A model generated the notes under the pieces. The model did not search any database. It was not told the origin of the DNA and saw only the letters and a list, made by a program, of their open reading frames with translations. Shown here in pieces: positions 12,401-25,369 of a DNA stretch of 64,000 bases (position 1 is its first letter; every line of letters begins with the position of its first letter). The position numbers and the translations under genes were made by a program. This DNA comes from Bugula neritina (taxonomy: Eukaryota; Bryozoa; Gymnolaemata; Cheilostomatida; Bugulidae), in contig OZ037768.1 in the NCBI GenBank assembly GCA_964035545.1, forward strand, positions 1,973,501-2,037,500, read 5' to 3'.

Positions 12401-14153
12401 GATTTTTAGTTTTACACTTCACTTACAGTTACACAAGTTCACGTTGAAGTATAAACTTAAATAGAAGTGTTTCAACTTACCTCGAGTTAATGTAGCACAG
12501 CTAAGCTGAGATAACTTAGAGTGTCGACTGATCAACTGTTGTTGCGGTTGGTTACCAATACACTAAAAATGGCACCAGTCTCACTCACTGCAAAACTACA
12601 TGAAAACCATTCAAGCGTGGAGGTGGGGCGTACATGAAATCAAGTGTTGCAAAACGAAAGTTGTTTCCTTACATAACCAAAAGCATTGTTAAATGCCCTT
12701 AGTGGTTATCGGAAAACATATTTATAAATTATCCCTACAAATAAACGCTCAATTAGCTACATTTAGACAAGACAACTCCATTACTAATAGTCAAATAAAG
12801 AAATCCCTGGTATGTTTTAAATGTTCTAGGTATGTTTCAAATAAGATTACAAATTACAATTTTATTATTCATTAAACATTTTGTTGATATCCTCCTTTAT
12901 AATTTGTTTACTGCAATATAATAATAACATTTCTGAATAAAGATATAATATTTAAATAGCATATGCTCATGGGTTTGAAAAATCATTTCGGTAATAGTAT
13001 AACTAAATATTGTACAGTACCTTGTGATTTAAACAAATTAATGTTTTGCATTATATTATGGCCATGTGCCAGCATAGCGAGCATTATGCAGTTACTTTTA
13101 TTAGCTTTCCTTGAATATGCTATAGCTATAGCGCTGCCTATCCCAAAATATGTCTCAAAGTTATATTTTGTACAAACAATTATGACCATTAAAAGTTTGC
13201 TGTTTCGTGTAGAAACACACAGTAAGCATATTTGAGAATTAAAATTATTCTAAATATCTACAGACAGTTTTGAAAGAACATCTCTAAATGCACAATCTAT
13301 ACACTTGATTTATACTTCAATGTATTTAATTAGTTATTGAATTTGGCTAGTTGAGTGTTCAATTGACTAATCACATACCTTGACATACCACTCAAGTGAA
13401 AATTAGAACTAACTTAGTATTTCATCACAGTAATATCGGATATAAAGATTATTATAAATAAAGTCACTAACGACATTTTTGGCAACTAATTTCAGACAAA
13501 AGTAAATGGAAGTAAAAATAACTCTGAACTCAGAAGTATAAAATTAAGCAATTGCAGTTTTTACAACACGAGCTGTGAATAACCCTAAATTTATACCAAA
13601 CAATACATGAAACATGTTTCAAGTATTCCGTAGTTTTATTGAACTCAGCATAATATAACAACCTGAATAGATAATTAAAATATAATATATACATAATACT
13701 TAAGTATGAAGTATGTGAGGAGTTTAAGTATACACTGAATAAGAACATGAGTAGCAATGATATAAAACATATAGAAGTAGTAAATATAATAATACAAAAC
13801 GTGCATATTATTATATATCCTTTAAGCATTTCAATGTCCAAGTAGAAGCCAAGAATAAATTCATGTTGAATTATATGTTATATATAATATATTAAAATAG
13901 AACTTTCAATTCAGACCTATTGAAGCATACTATTAAGTAGTTTGTGAAAAATAATATATATAGCCTATGTGACCATACTGATATATTATTATGGCTAAGA
14001 ACCTGGGTTAACAGTAAAGCTAATAGAGGGAAGCATTCAAGAGCTAGAACCCCCCCCCCCCTCCGCACTCAATTCATATACACTTTGCTAGGTTTACATA
14101 CAGAGTTATTTGGTATCCTAAGTAGTATAGACTTTCCTACAGCTACACCTGGC

Positions 14154-17100
14154 TCATAGACCTTTGTTGAAGTATACTCGCTCTGGTGGGTGTGGCCTAG
14201 CTGAGAGCTTATCTCGTAGCTCAGGTTCCAAACTGCTAGTTTTAATGGAACTCATTTGGGGAAAGAGGGCACAACAAAGGGGCGTGGCAAACACCAGGCA
14301 TGTACCGACCATCAGCACCTGCAGGGGGGCATTCATCTTGGGGTACCTGCAACCAACAGGCTCGCAGTGAATATCATCTCATCAACTGAGGAGTCGATAT
14401 ATTAAACTTCATAACAAGCAAACATAAAATAGTGCATGACTGAATCCACTGTCTATAATACAGCATGCAATGTATTTACATACAGCCAGCTGAAAATATA
14501 AGTTAGAACTTTTTGTTAGGCCACCATGAGCTAAAATACTGGCTGACAATCATATCTATATTTGTAGAACAGTCAGGTTTACGAATCTGAAAGTAAAAAC
14601 AGAAACTCACTTGGTGAGGAAAGGCCTCTTTTCTAGTTTAGCCATAATTATTGGTGGAATAAACATTCCTGGAGCAGCCATGCCTATTCTGCTCACAACC
14701 ACCTGAAGATTCAGAGTTATATTTATTACAAGTCATAGTGAACAAGAGAGTAAAACACCATACGTCCACACATACAATATACACCCGCATGTACACGTAA
14801 TGTACATAATATATAGATATAGTGTACAGATAGCGCCTGCATATACACATGTGTAATACTATCTGCTATTTTTATGAAAACTGGAAACAACCAGCAGACA
14901 GATTGTAACTACATGATGTCAAGCTTCTTCAGCTGTTGATGAGAAATAAGAAAGTTCATAGTTCATAGTTCATAGTTCAAATGCTTAGTGTTCACTGATG
15001 TTCTTACAATCACGGGCTTTCCATGTACCGATCTCAGATCGATCTCGCTGAGATCGATCTGAGAAATGTACTCAGATCGATCGTTTTTCCATGAGAGTGT
15101 CAGATCGATCTCGAGAAGTTGCCTCCTCTTAAGTAAAAGATACTTGAAAAGTATATTTTGTTTACCTATTTGAGTGATTAAAGCTACTACTGTTGAAAAC
15201 AAGATGGTCATAGTCTAAAATTTAATCCCAGCTATAAAATATACGCAGCAAAGCTTTCAGGGTATGGTAATTTGGCCAATTTAAAATAATTAATTTTAAT
15301 TTTTTAGCTAGACAGCTTATATAAAATTAATGGCTGTCTTGCAGATTATTAATAAACTTACAGGACTGTTAGCCTTAAAATTACAAAGAAAATAGCTAAT
15401 GAAACTAAGTTTTGATAGTCATTTAAATTCAATTTAAACTCTCTCATTTTTTTGCCTTCTACTGCATATAATTGAATTTTTTTAATCATTGTGCTGACAG
15501 TCAAAGTTTTGGCATCTGAAAAGGTGGCTATCATAATTATTTAATACTTTGCTTAGTAATTATCAATAAGTTATCATTTTTATTAGCAGACAACATTGTA
15601 GCGAGCAGTCTTTTTCTACGTCTCAGATCGATCTGGCGTCTTTCCATGGTCTTATTGACATGAGATCGATCTGAGTTCGAGCTCCACAGACCGACCAGCT
15701 CAGAACGACTGAGATCGATCTTTGCCGTCTTTCCATGGATCGATCTCGCCGAGATCGATCTGAGATCGGTACATGGAAAGCCGGTGAATAAGTATCTGAA
15801 GCTGGTGTCGGATCTATTTACTCTAGTCAGATCTTAGCTGTGTACCTATTTCAACAGTTAACCAATCAAGAGCTTTGGATTTAATAGAGTGTAACTATTT
15901 TAACCTTTGAACTCATTGAAACCCATGTTGAATGTACTGTGCAAAGCATAACATCAACATTTTCATTTAATGTATACTAGTTTCACTTGACTAGTCACCA
16001 TCTAGGATTCTACATTATACAACAGGAGTTGTCCCACCAACAGAAGCAATTCCCCCATGAGTACACAACTCTAAGACAGACACGACCTCCATACCTGACT
16101 GATGGCACTCTGCGCTGCCTTCGAGGACTTTCCCACTTCCTCTCCTTCTGCAGTGAGCACTGGGATGCCATTGGTCAGCTCACTGCTTCTCATCATAGGA
16201 AGGTTGATTGCATTGGCGGCAGCGACAGCAGCAAACGGCACAAATCTTCATAATATAAAAGCTATATAAAATACCCAGAATAGTAGACGTCGTGTGTTCA
16301 GATTTCTTATGTTTATAGCAACACTGGAATACTGGGATATTTCCTGTCATTGAATATAGCAAATGCGCCTAGAAATAGCCTTGTTTCTTAACACAGGGTT
16401 CTATATCAGTAACACTCCAACAATTACCCTCTGCGTATTATAAGGCAGAAAAGGCTAGCCAATAGTAGTAAAAACTTACAATATTTAGGAGTTATCTACT
16501 AATAGTTACAAGTGACTAAACCCCAAGTTTACATGACCCTGAGATTTTTAAAACCATTCATTAGTTTGATGTAGCGAAGTTCTACAGAGGTGCATTAATG
16601 AGGGGATCTGAAGGCACCCGTAATCATGAAACTTCTAATACAATGCTAACAGTCACTACACACAATGACAAGTGAAATAGCACACACTGCCTTAAACACA
16701 GCTGCATCTACCCACCTTCCAACTAGAGGTGGAAATCTAGGTGCTACGACTTTATTGAGAAAGAGGGCGGTGGTTATAGCCCCCGTAGTAGCCCCACAGT
16801 ACGACCAACCAAGAGTAGCTGGGCTAATAGGGTTTGGTCCACTACGGTTTGTATAGTTTACTACAAGTTAAAGCAAATACAGAAAAGTTAAAATAATACA
16901 TCATATAAATGGCAACAGAGAAGTTTATTAGTATACATATTATGTAGTTCATCCATTTTCCTATCACAGCCCTAAACATCTTCATCAGGTGTTGTATATG
17001 CTACACTCAGGAGATTAAACAGATATTAGCTGATTCTCAGGCTAAATTTTACCTCTACTCTACTAATTTTAGCCCACGCTGTAGTGAAGCCGTTGATCAT

Positions 17101-19362
17101 AATTACCTGCCTACCTACCACTGGGCTAAATTCTGTGAACCACTGCTGACCTTAACCTTTGACCTTTACTATATGTTGACCTTAGCACGACATAGAAAAG
17201 GTCATTCTTTAACTAGATTTAGTAGCTGAAGTACAGCTATATTGACCACAAAATACTGCGAATGGAGGAATGCAGCAATCATTTGCAAATTACTGGAAGG
17301 CTGACAACCGCATGTCACAAATGTGACAGCAGCAGCAGCAGCAGCTGAGGCAGCACTCAGTGACTAGCAATAGAGCAGTAGTAGCTGCCTACTTGAAACA
17401 GGACTATACATTTACAGTGTTTTAGTAGCAAAAGTAAAATATAGACTTTACATTCCATGCTAATAATTTAGACAGAGACTTAGTCTCTACATAAAATAAT
17501 GGGGTTTGCATTAAAACACTTAACTGCTCACAAACTAATCCTACTTTAAAGGTGGAGGTCAAATATGTAGAACAGCATGATATTTATACTGGAGAGGCAA
17601 ACAGTGAAAAGAAATTAATGTTCTATTGTGGTCACTAATAAATTGCACTGATGCTATTGTATTAGTTACATCACCCATACTGCACCCTGGCCACTCTATT
17701 CAACATTGAATGTTGATATACAAACCAAGAGAGGAAGTACTACACAGTATTTTACAGCTTAGAATACTGCAAGCCATAGCTAAAGGAAAACTCTGTTTTA
17801 GCTTAATAAAAATATTGCCATTTCATGGCTTTTTAAAATTTTATAAACTTCCTAAAGAAAACCTCATGAGTTATCATTGCCATTCAGTATAACAATAAAC
17901 AGAACAGGTGAGAGCTCACCAAGTGCATTGAAAGACTGGTTGATCCACTGCCAGAAGACGACAGCGGGAGTTGTCTTATAGAAAGTCATCATACATCCTG
18001 TGATCACCATGTTGCATGGTACCTATCAGAATATAACGTAGAGTAATGAATATATACCTTGCATTAGGGATTTCTAGATATGTGCATTATTACATGTCAG
18101 GTTTGTACCATAGAGACACCATGATGTAGTGGAAGCTGGTGATTAAATCACTCTATTTAACAGAAACTAGTAAATGCACAAGTTTTTCTTTTCTTCCAGA
18201 AAGTTGTTCAAAAATCACTAAACCAACAACTAAGTCACAGCTCATAGAATAAAGGATGGCCACCTGATAGCAGGAGTTAACAATATGGGCCGTACACTGC
18301 CTTAGCTATGTGACGTAGCTAAGGCAGTGTCACAGTGTGTGACATAACGAAGACAGGTGAGAGTGACACACCTGGGCGGACATTCTGCCCAACAGGAACA
18401 TTTTCTCGCCAGTGTCTGGGTGGTACGTTGAGTCATACAGTTGCTTAGCTCTCCACAGCTGGTCGCCAGTAATGCCCGGTAACTTCCCACCATTGCTACA
18501 ATCAGGTGCTAATGTAGAATAATATTCCTTCTTATGTATGGATGTCACAAAGGTAACATCGGCCTCATTTAGAGTTGAAATTTTTCACAGCAAAAAGATT
18601 ATCAGTACCATCTGTGAATCACATGTTAACACACATTAGAATAATATTCTACACACAGTAGAATTTATATAAATAAGATCCATATGCTTGGGCACACATT
18701 TTGAGGAGTATAAAAAATAACGTCTGTGTATTCTATGAAGCAACTTTAAATATCTGTCTATTGTAAACATAATCTTACACAAACTGAAAGCACATTATAT
18801 TCAAACTCATACAATATCTATAATCAGCCAAGCATATCCCTTTTCAACGTTGAACTTTCTGCTTCAAAACTTAAACACATTTGAGTTTGAAAGGTCTTCT
18901 GCCATTTAACACTTTTCAACAGTATAAATCATAATTAAATCTACTTAATATAGTATATTATATTCTATGAAACAAGAGACAAAGTGAATGCATGTGAATG
19001 ATAAATTATTATTTTCTAGACATATTTTTACAGTTTACAAAGCTGGAGTCAGATAGTGGTAAGATTTAGTCACACACAAAATTCTAGAAATAAAAAACTT
19101 TTAAGAGTTATAGAATTATGTTTTCAGTAAATTTTAAAATGCATTGCCTATACACTCTCCCAAACACCAGGTGTAACTAATAGAACCCTCCATACCGATA
19201 TTCACTGACTATGCGTTTGGATTCTTCCAGCTTCGCATTCCCGGCTAGTAGATTCAATGGATTAGTAACTATAAAGAAATGCTTAGCCCGTCCAGTATAA
19301 GTAGTCTGGTCATATCTTGGCTTCTCTATGTTAATACCCAGACTTTCTGCTGCAGACGACAT
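14154..19362 (-). CDS. Sideroflexin, SFXN1/3 type, copy A
   Basis: A mitochondrial inner-membrane carrier; SFXN1 imports serine for one-carbon metabolism. Exons on minus: 19196-19362, 18372-18495, 17920-18022, 16716-16860, 16095-16245, 14611-14702 and 14154-14346 (stop 14154-14156), giving 324 residues (human SFXN1 is 322). All seven junction phases agree. Family signatures in order: [15 protein letters not shown] and NPLNLL near the N-terminus, [10 protein letters not shown], the intact HPDTGEK at residues 81-87, [53 protein letters not shown] and a C-terminal [14 protein letters not shown] ending in VYFNKGL. The protein has no cleaved presequence, as usual for the family. It is the downstream member of a tandem pair with copy B (21475-24837). 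The intron between 14702 and 16095 contains an inverted-repeat element. SFXN1 versus SFXN3 cannot be separated. Confidence 0.95.
15010..15787. mobile_element. 778-bp inverted-repeat element rich in GATCGATC (non-autonomous, MITE- or foldback-like)
   Basis: The ends 15010-15059 and 15738-15787 are inverted repeats of about 50 bp with three mismatches, both starting TCAC(G/C)GGCTTTCCATGTACC. Inside each end are further dyads built from AGATCGATCT and TCTCAGATCGATC, some of them next to CTTTCCATG words, around 15070-15115 and 15620-15760. The middle (about 15150-15610) is AT-rich and encodes no transposase. I could not define a clear target-site duplication. It lies in a sideroflexin A intron. 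Confidence 0.75.
18294..18330. repeat. Perfect 15-bp stem inverted repeat in a sideroflexin A intron
   Basis: ACACTGCCTTAGCTA (18294-18308) and TAGCTAAGGCAGTGT (18316-18330) are exact reverse complements around a 7-nt loop, TGTGACG. It lies about 40 bp beyond the 5' splice site of exon 18372-18495, so the nascent transcript could fold there. Confidence 0.9.
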
Positions 19363-21474
19363 ACTCCTGTGGCGCTATTTGACCTGCAACCAGCCATGAG
19401 TATATATTACTAGGACTATATGCATGCTAAATGTAAACTTTCAACAATATAGCTTACAGATGATCTATTTGTGTAACACTGATCCACAAAGTTATACCAA
19501 TGGGCCACCAAGACAACTTTATTCTCAAATAAGAAATAGAGTTGTGAAGATACCCAACTAGTTGGTGAGTTAGAAATAAAATGTATAAAAAATTTGTAAT
19601 CAGCAATTTGGTTTCATTTAAATTTTTAACACAAATGGAGTGTGTCCAGTCACATATTATCAAGATGATGAGGTTGTAAATCTTGAAAGTAATTTGGTTT
19701 GAGAGCCAATAATCAGCCCGACTGTAAAACTATAAACTAACTAGCAATGTTGTGATATGCCAAATTGAGTCTTGAGATCATTATATCTTGTAGGTACAGC
19801 TTCAATTCAACTCCAAATAATATAAATATACATGTACAACTATATTAACAGTATGCAACTCTGTTACTAGCAAGGTTTTGGATTAAAAGTTAATCAACTA
19901 CACTTATTGCAGCTGCTACCATTAAATTAACTCTGGCTCTGCTCAAGCTCTGGAGCTAAACAATAATATTTATTATTCTACGCCAACAGTCAATGAACAG
20001 GTAAGCTTATACTTATAATATTTATATTTATAATTATATACTACATAGCTTGTAATATTTATTAAGTTATATACATATTGATATAGCCATGTTAGCTATG
20101 TTAGTGATTGCAGACTATAATGAACACATGCAGTGAAACCATTACTCTACAATATCACGAATAATAGTCTAGAAATGTACTAGATTCAACACAAATACCA
20201 ACATGAATTATGATACTGAAAAGGGTAGTCAATAGTCATAGACATTAGACATAGCATTAACTTTGATCTTCTAATGTACACGATTACCTTAACAACTTTA
20301 CAGTTTACGCAGTACTCATTTAAAGTTACAGTTTCCTGCCATCTTTTTGTTCAATATATAAATTACTTAGTATTACCAGTATGAGTACAACTATGAATAT
20401 CATTATGATTATCAATATCATAGTGATAATTATACCCATACCGATAGTCACATGGATAGTAATCATAGTGATAGTGTCACTTATACTAATGCTGAAACTC
20501 ATACTCATAGTGATAGTGAGTGCGACTGATAGTGATACAATCACAATGAGCATCACCATCACTATGAGTATGACTATTAGTAATACAGACTCAGAGAGAC
20601 TATCACTATGAGTATGACAATTACGATGTGGATGACTCTCACTCTAAGCTCATTCCTCAGTATCACTATGACTATGAGAATAAATTTAATAATTTGCAAT
20701 TACTTTGATCGCCAACTTTAATGGCAGATCTTTACCGGTTATGAAATATTAATAAAACTCAAGATATTTTTATTGTCAGAACCGTAAGTTGAAGTAAAAC
20801 CTCTATACTGGTGTAATACTAATAGAGTAGTACTCTTCTATAGCAATACTAATAGTAATAGTAATATTATTGCAGTCTGCACCTGCAGAAACACCGGGGT
20901 GCAAGGTAAGAAAACACGTAATCTAGCAGATATTTTTTGTTACAGCGCAACTTATTGGGGCTTTACGCTAATCTCCCAATATTTCGAGCTGTAATAGACA
21001 GGTTTTCAACTAGGGTCAAAAACTTATACTAAATAAAATGAATGGAAAGAATTATCCCACTATTGACATTTTTAATACAACAAGCTGCTCACAAGCTCAT
21101 TATTAAATATTTATCAAGATGATAATTATAATGCACAGCTGCTGTGCTGTATTAAACTAACAAAAAACAACCACTCAATTATAAAAACATACTTTTACTA
21201 AAAATTTATATTGTAGTGCCAGTGAGTGCACTTGAATAGCAGGTGAACACAACTCACAAAGTACGCCAACTGCAAAATATCCAAACATAAAAGAAGTAAT
21301 ATAAAAATAAAAAACCTAAAAGCTGAGAAATAATTGCAGCAAGATGAGATTCTACAGATGAAAGCAATAATCATTGAGAAAATTTTTTCAATAAAAAAAC
21401 AAATATCACGTATTATGCGAAATCTTTGGGTAAAGCATGGGCATGAAATAGTGGAATGGCAATCAGTGGTAGAT
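19363..21474. other. Gap between the two sideroflexin copies
   Basis: This separates the 5' end of copy A from the stop of copy B and should hold the copy A promoter. No gene is recognisable. A simple-sequence block occupies 20380-20680, and a small AATAGTAATAGTAATA run lies near 20820-20870. Confidence 0.6.
20380..20680. repeat. Degenerate simple-sequence block (CATAGTGATAGT / CACTATGAGTATGAC)
   Basis: Words such as CATAGTGATAGTG on the left are answered by CACTATGAGTATGAC on the right, so the block has overall inverted symmetry around about 20530. It is open for 76-78 codons on both strands, but the translations are runs of I, V, M, T and S and are not credible proteins. Confidence 0.75.
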
Positions 21475-22442
21475 TTACAGTCCTTTGTTGTAATACACTA
21501 CGTCAGGGGGGTTGGGCCGTGCCATAATTTTACTTCTTAGCTCGGGTTCTAAGCTAGAAACTTTCATAGAGCTCATTTGAGGGAAGAAAGCACAGCCTAA
21601 AGGCGTGGCAAATATTAGTGACGCTCCAACCAACAGAACTTGTATGGGGGCATTCATCTTTGGATATCTGAAACATACATGCAGACAGGTTGACATTCAT
21701 CTAAACTTGAATAGTTAAAACCATCATTATATTATTTAATATAAAAACCTATAGAAATGGATGGTATTTATAAAACAAAGTGTCTACTGAATTATAATCT
21801 CATCTTTCATAAAAGTTTGTATCTTCATTCTAGTTTTACAACTCTGAGTTGAGGAGAACAACTAGATATCAATCTGACTAATGAAAGAATGGGGTATAAA
21901 TAGATGCTGTTACTAGATTAGATTAAAGCGTATGTATAGACAATAGGATGTGTTAGCCTGAAACAGTTTTATTGTAAATTTATTTCATTTCAGACTAAGG
22001 TCAAGGTCAAGTAACCTGTCTGTCCATATGCTGTGGTCTACTAATGAGTAGTATATTTGCCAGAATGAAAAGAAATATGCTTATGAAACACTATTCATAA
22101 TGACATAACATACGTAGAAGCTACACAAACAGAGGAAAGAGCGGAGTGTATCATGTCTAGATCTCTGCTACTTACTTGGTGAGAAAAGGTCGTTTCTCTA
22201 ACTTTGCCATAGCAATTGGAGGTAGAAACATGGCGCACATGGCCATAGCTATTCGACTTACAAGCACCTGCAAACAATACAACTTGTAACCAGTCTGCTT
22301 TGTACAATCCAAATATGCTTTAGCTACTACTACTACCACCACCATCACCACCACTATTGCTGCTACTACTCCAGCTACTTCTGCTATAGTACTGCTGCTA
22401 CTGCTGCCGCTACTACTACTGCCGCTACTGCTGCCGCTACCG

Positions 22443-22497
<55 letters not shown>

Positions 22498-24837
22498 CAC
22501 CACCACCACCACCACCACCACCACCACCACCACCACCACCACCACTACTACTGAATATATACTAAGAACATTTGGATACATGAATAAGATATAAACATCA
22601 TGAAAGAGTTGTCTCATCAATACCTGACCAATGCCACTGCGCGCTGCCTTGGCAGACTTTCCTAGCTCTTCTCCGTCAGCATTTAGCACTGGAATACCGT
22701 CCTTTATGCCATCAACATTCATGAGGGGCAGGTTTATAGCATTAGCGGCAGCAACAGCAGCTAGTGGAACAAACCTTAAGAATAAATTAATGTTGACATA
22801 ACAGTGAATTCTTCACAATTATACAAACTAAGCTTGTTATCATCAAGCCATTGATTGATTGATTGATTGATTTATGACATATCACAGACATGAAAACACG
22901 TTGCAAAATTTAGTGTAAATACTGGCTATAATGAGTATTTATGAACAAAATTGGGAAAAAAAGCCAGAACTCTGTTGGATTATTCAAAATAAAAGATAAT
23001 TTAAAGTATTTACAAGGTGTCCTAAAAAGCTATCTCTGCCCGATGCTCCTCTATATATCTTGATAGTTCGATATCTTCCAGAGGGCATTGACTCAAAAAT
23101 TTGTTGATAAACTGGTCATCGTCTATTATATATTTGATGGCAAGTGCTTTAGTTAGTTTGTCATGATACTCAATACCAAGTTCAGAGCAGTCTTTGAAAA
23201 TCATGTATATAAAGTATAATTCTTTAGACTGCAGTAAGTGAAGCATATAATTTTACATTTTATTTGAAACAAAAACTAGATTACACAGAGCACAATAAAA
23301 CAGAAGAGAGGGTTTGAAATTTATATCCATTATAAAGTTCAGACACATGAAACTTACCGGCCAATCATAGGCGAGAACCTGGGTGCCATGAACTTGTTCA
23401 AAGATATGGCTGTTACGACAGCACCTGAGGTGGCAGCGCAGTAAGAGACAGCTAGCTTCTGTGTCTCCCCTTTATCCCCTTCACTGCTGACTCCTCCAGC
23501 CTTTTGAGTGTAATTTACTAAACAGTAGCAACACATGAAAACATTTGCTATACCACAAGATCAGCAACGCAAAATACTTTCTAGCAATACAAGTTATGTA
23601 ATTGAAGAGATCATGGGGAGATAAATCTAAAACATCCCATAGGCATGCTGACTTTTACCTGCTGCATTGAAAGACTGGTTGATCCACTGCCAGAAGACGA
23701 CAGCGGGAGTTGTCTTATAGAAAGTCAGCATACATCCTGTGATCACCATGTTGCACGGTACCTAATTAACAAAAATATCAATTGAAGTAAACATAATAAA
23801 ACTGAGCTAGTTGAAATATTCAAAACTGAAAGCCATCCTGCAAATTTCTTTCAGTTGTTGTTTCCCCCAACTTATTATAAAACTAGTCCACAGTCAATAT
23901 CCTTCTTGCTTAAAACACACGATTGGCAAAGTAATTTTTTACTAACTTTTCAGTAAAAACTATAAATATTTAGTTGAAAGCTTGAGCAATGGAGATTATC
24001 AAATCAAATAAAAGAAAAGAGATTTGATTACAATACACTAAATACCTGTCCCAGTTCTACTAACCATTGCAGACATTCTGCCAAAGAAAAACATTTTTTT
24101 AGACTCAGTCCCATTGTCATGGTAAGCAGAGTCATACAACTGTTTGGCCCTCCAGAGCTGGTCAGGTGTAAGACCAGGCAGCTCAGCCCCATTACTACAA
24201 ACAGACACAAACTTTGTGTTCTGAGTTGACAGCAATTCATAGCATATATTAGAGAAGATATAGACAATAAGTCAAGTTCTACTAAAAGCGGTTATATTAA
24301 TGACGTGTCAATCTTGACTCGCAATCGTCTTCTAATTTTCAACTTTTATAACAGTTTCAGCCACACTCGCAGCATTGCTAAGTTAGTAAGTAATATTTAT
24401 TTAGTAAAGCTGATAGTTTTTACTTTATTAATCATAGACCCAAGATTTGTTCTTTTTTCAATATTCTAACAGCAAGAATGTTGATTCAATTGCTTAGAAA
24501 ACAAATTGTGAATTTAGAAAAATATCAAATGCAAGTTATATTTAATGTCTAAAAATTACTATCAATATAATAATTTGACAATAGATGTTGCTTAGAATTC
24601 CCAAAACCTATACACAAGTCTACATAACAATACCACAACAAATTGTTTTTGATTTATTCAAATATACACATACCGATAACTGTTAACAATCTGCTTTGAA
24701 TCTTCAAGTTGCTTTGAGCTTGCTAAAAGGTTGAGAGGATTAGTAAGAATAGAGAAATGTTGAGCTCTTCCCCAATAAGTGCCTTGGTCATATCTTGGTT
24801 TACTAATATCTATTTTCAACCTTTCATATGCAGACAT
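21475..24837 (-). CDS. Sideroflexin, copy B (diverged tandem paralogue)
   Basis: Second sideroflexin, upstream of copy A, with exactly the same intron positions and phases. Exons on minus: 24674-24837, 24065-24194, 23659-23761, 23358-23517, 22624-22774, 22176-22267 and 21475-21667 (stop 21475-21477), giving 330 residues. Signatures: [69 protein letters not shown] and [12 protein letters not shown] ending YYNKGL. Differences from copy A: the family motif HPDTGE is replaced by HDNGTES (residues 80-86, with two residues added), NYTNRSG becomes NYTQKAGG, and five residues are added in that loop (exon of 160 rather than 145 nt). Exon 3 is almost identical to that of copy A, whereas the other exons are clearly diverged. 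Probably a functional but specialised mitochondrial carrier. Confidence 0.94.
22325..22552. repeat. Trinucleotide microsatellite (CTA/CCA/CTG)n
   Basis: Long runs of CTA and CCA triplets with some CTG and CCG, in the sideroflexin B intron between 22267 and 22624, starting about 55 bp from an acceptor. In the sense (minus) direction it is a TGG/TAG/CAG tract. The long open frame reading through it (polyvaline) is an artefact of the triplets. Confidence 0.95.
23022..23246 (-). other. Unassigned 74-codon open frame inside a sideroflexin B intron
   Basis: The translation is of normal complexity and rich in charged residues (for example [19 protein letters not shown] and a C-terminal [13 protein letters not shown]), unlike the low-complexity open frames nearby. 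It is on the same strand as copy B, between its exons 4 and 5. An acceptor-like TTACTGCAG lies near its start. I recognise no family. It may be a gene fragment (retrocopy or captured exon), a nested small gene, or chance. Confidence 0.25.
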
Positions 24838-25369
24838 ATTGCACACACTATGTAAAAAACATGTTGAAAGATACAAAAGTGTAGTGTAACAAGTCATACT
24901 ATAAGAACATGCGAGTTTGACTGTTCATTATCAGAAAAATAATGAATAAATTAGAATAAAATCAATCACTTGTTAAAACGCCCACAAGCTGTTTTTGTAG
25001 TTTAGTGGTTATTATTTTGGCTAGAGGTTACTTAATAAATGTAAAGTTTTGTTTCATATTTTTTCAATAAAGCAGACATTTGAAAATATGCACAGTCTAC
25101 ATGGGACATTCTGATATTTGCATATTGCAGTATCATAAAAATATCAACTTCACAATTAAAGCAATATTTATTTGTTTCTGTTGTGGCATAGAAATTTATA
25201 AATTCAAACATGAGTAAATTAATACTCAGGAAAAACAAACATAGTATTTATTAGGCTTTTTTCTATCAAAATTGTTTGCATTCTACTTGCTTGGAAATCA
25301 AAGTATGCAGTAAGCGCTCTGTAAAAAATATTAATGTGTATTTTATAAAACAGTAAAATAAGTAACTAA

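Larger units (their letters stand above)
9678..14153. other. Intergenic gap between the TLCD1/2 5' end and sideroflexin A 3' end
   Basis: No gene recognised on either strand. Open frames here are short and low in complexity. It holds a perfect palindrome (11472-11527) and a degenerate simple-sequence block (12190-12400). The TLCD1/2 promoter should lie above about 9690, but no distinctive element is visible. Confidence 0.6.

Noticed and set aside
20326-20611. Ile/Met/Thr/Ser-rich frames on both strands
   Set aside because: They come from the CATAGTGATAGT simple-sequence block.
22384-22722. Long open frame with a polyvaline and polyalanine C-terminus on minus
   Set aside because: It is sideroflexin B exon 22624-22774 read through its donor into the intronic CTA/CCA microsatellite. 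Only the exon part is coding.
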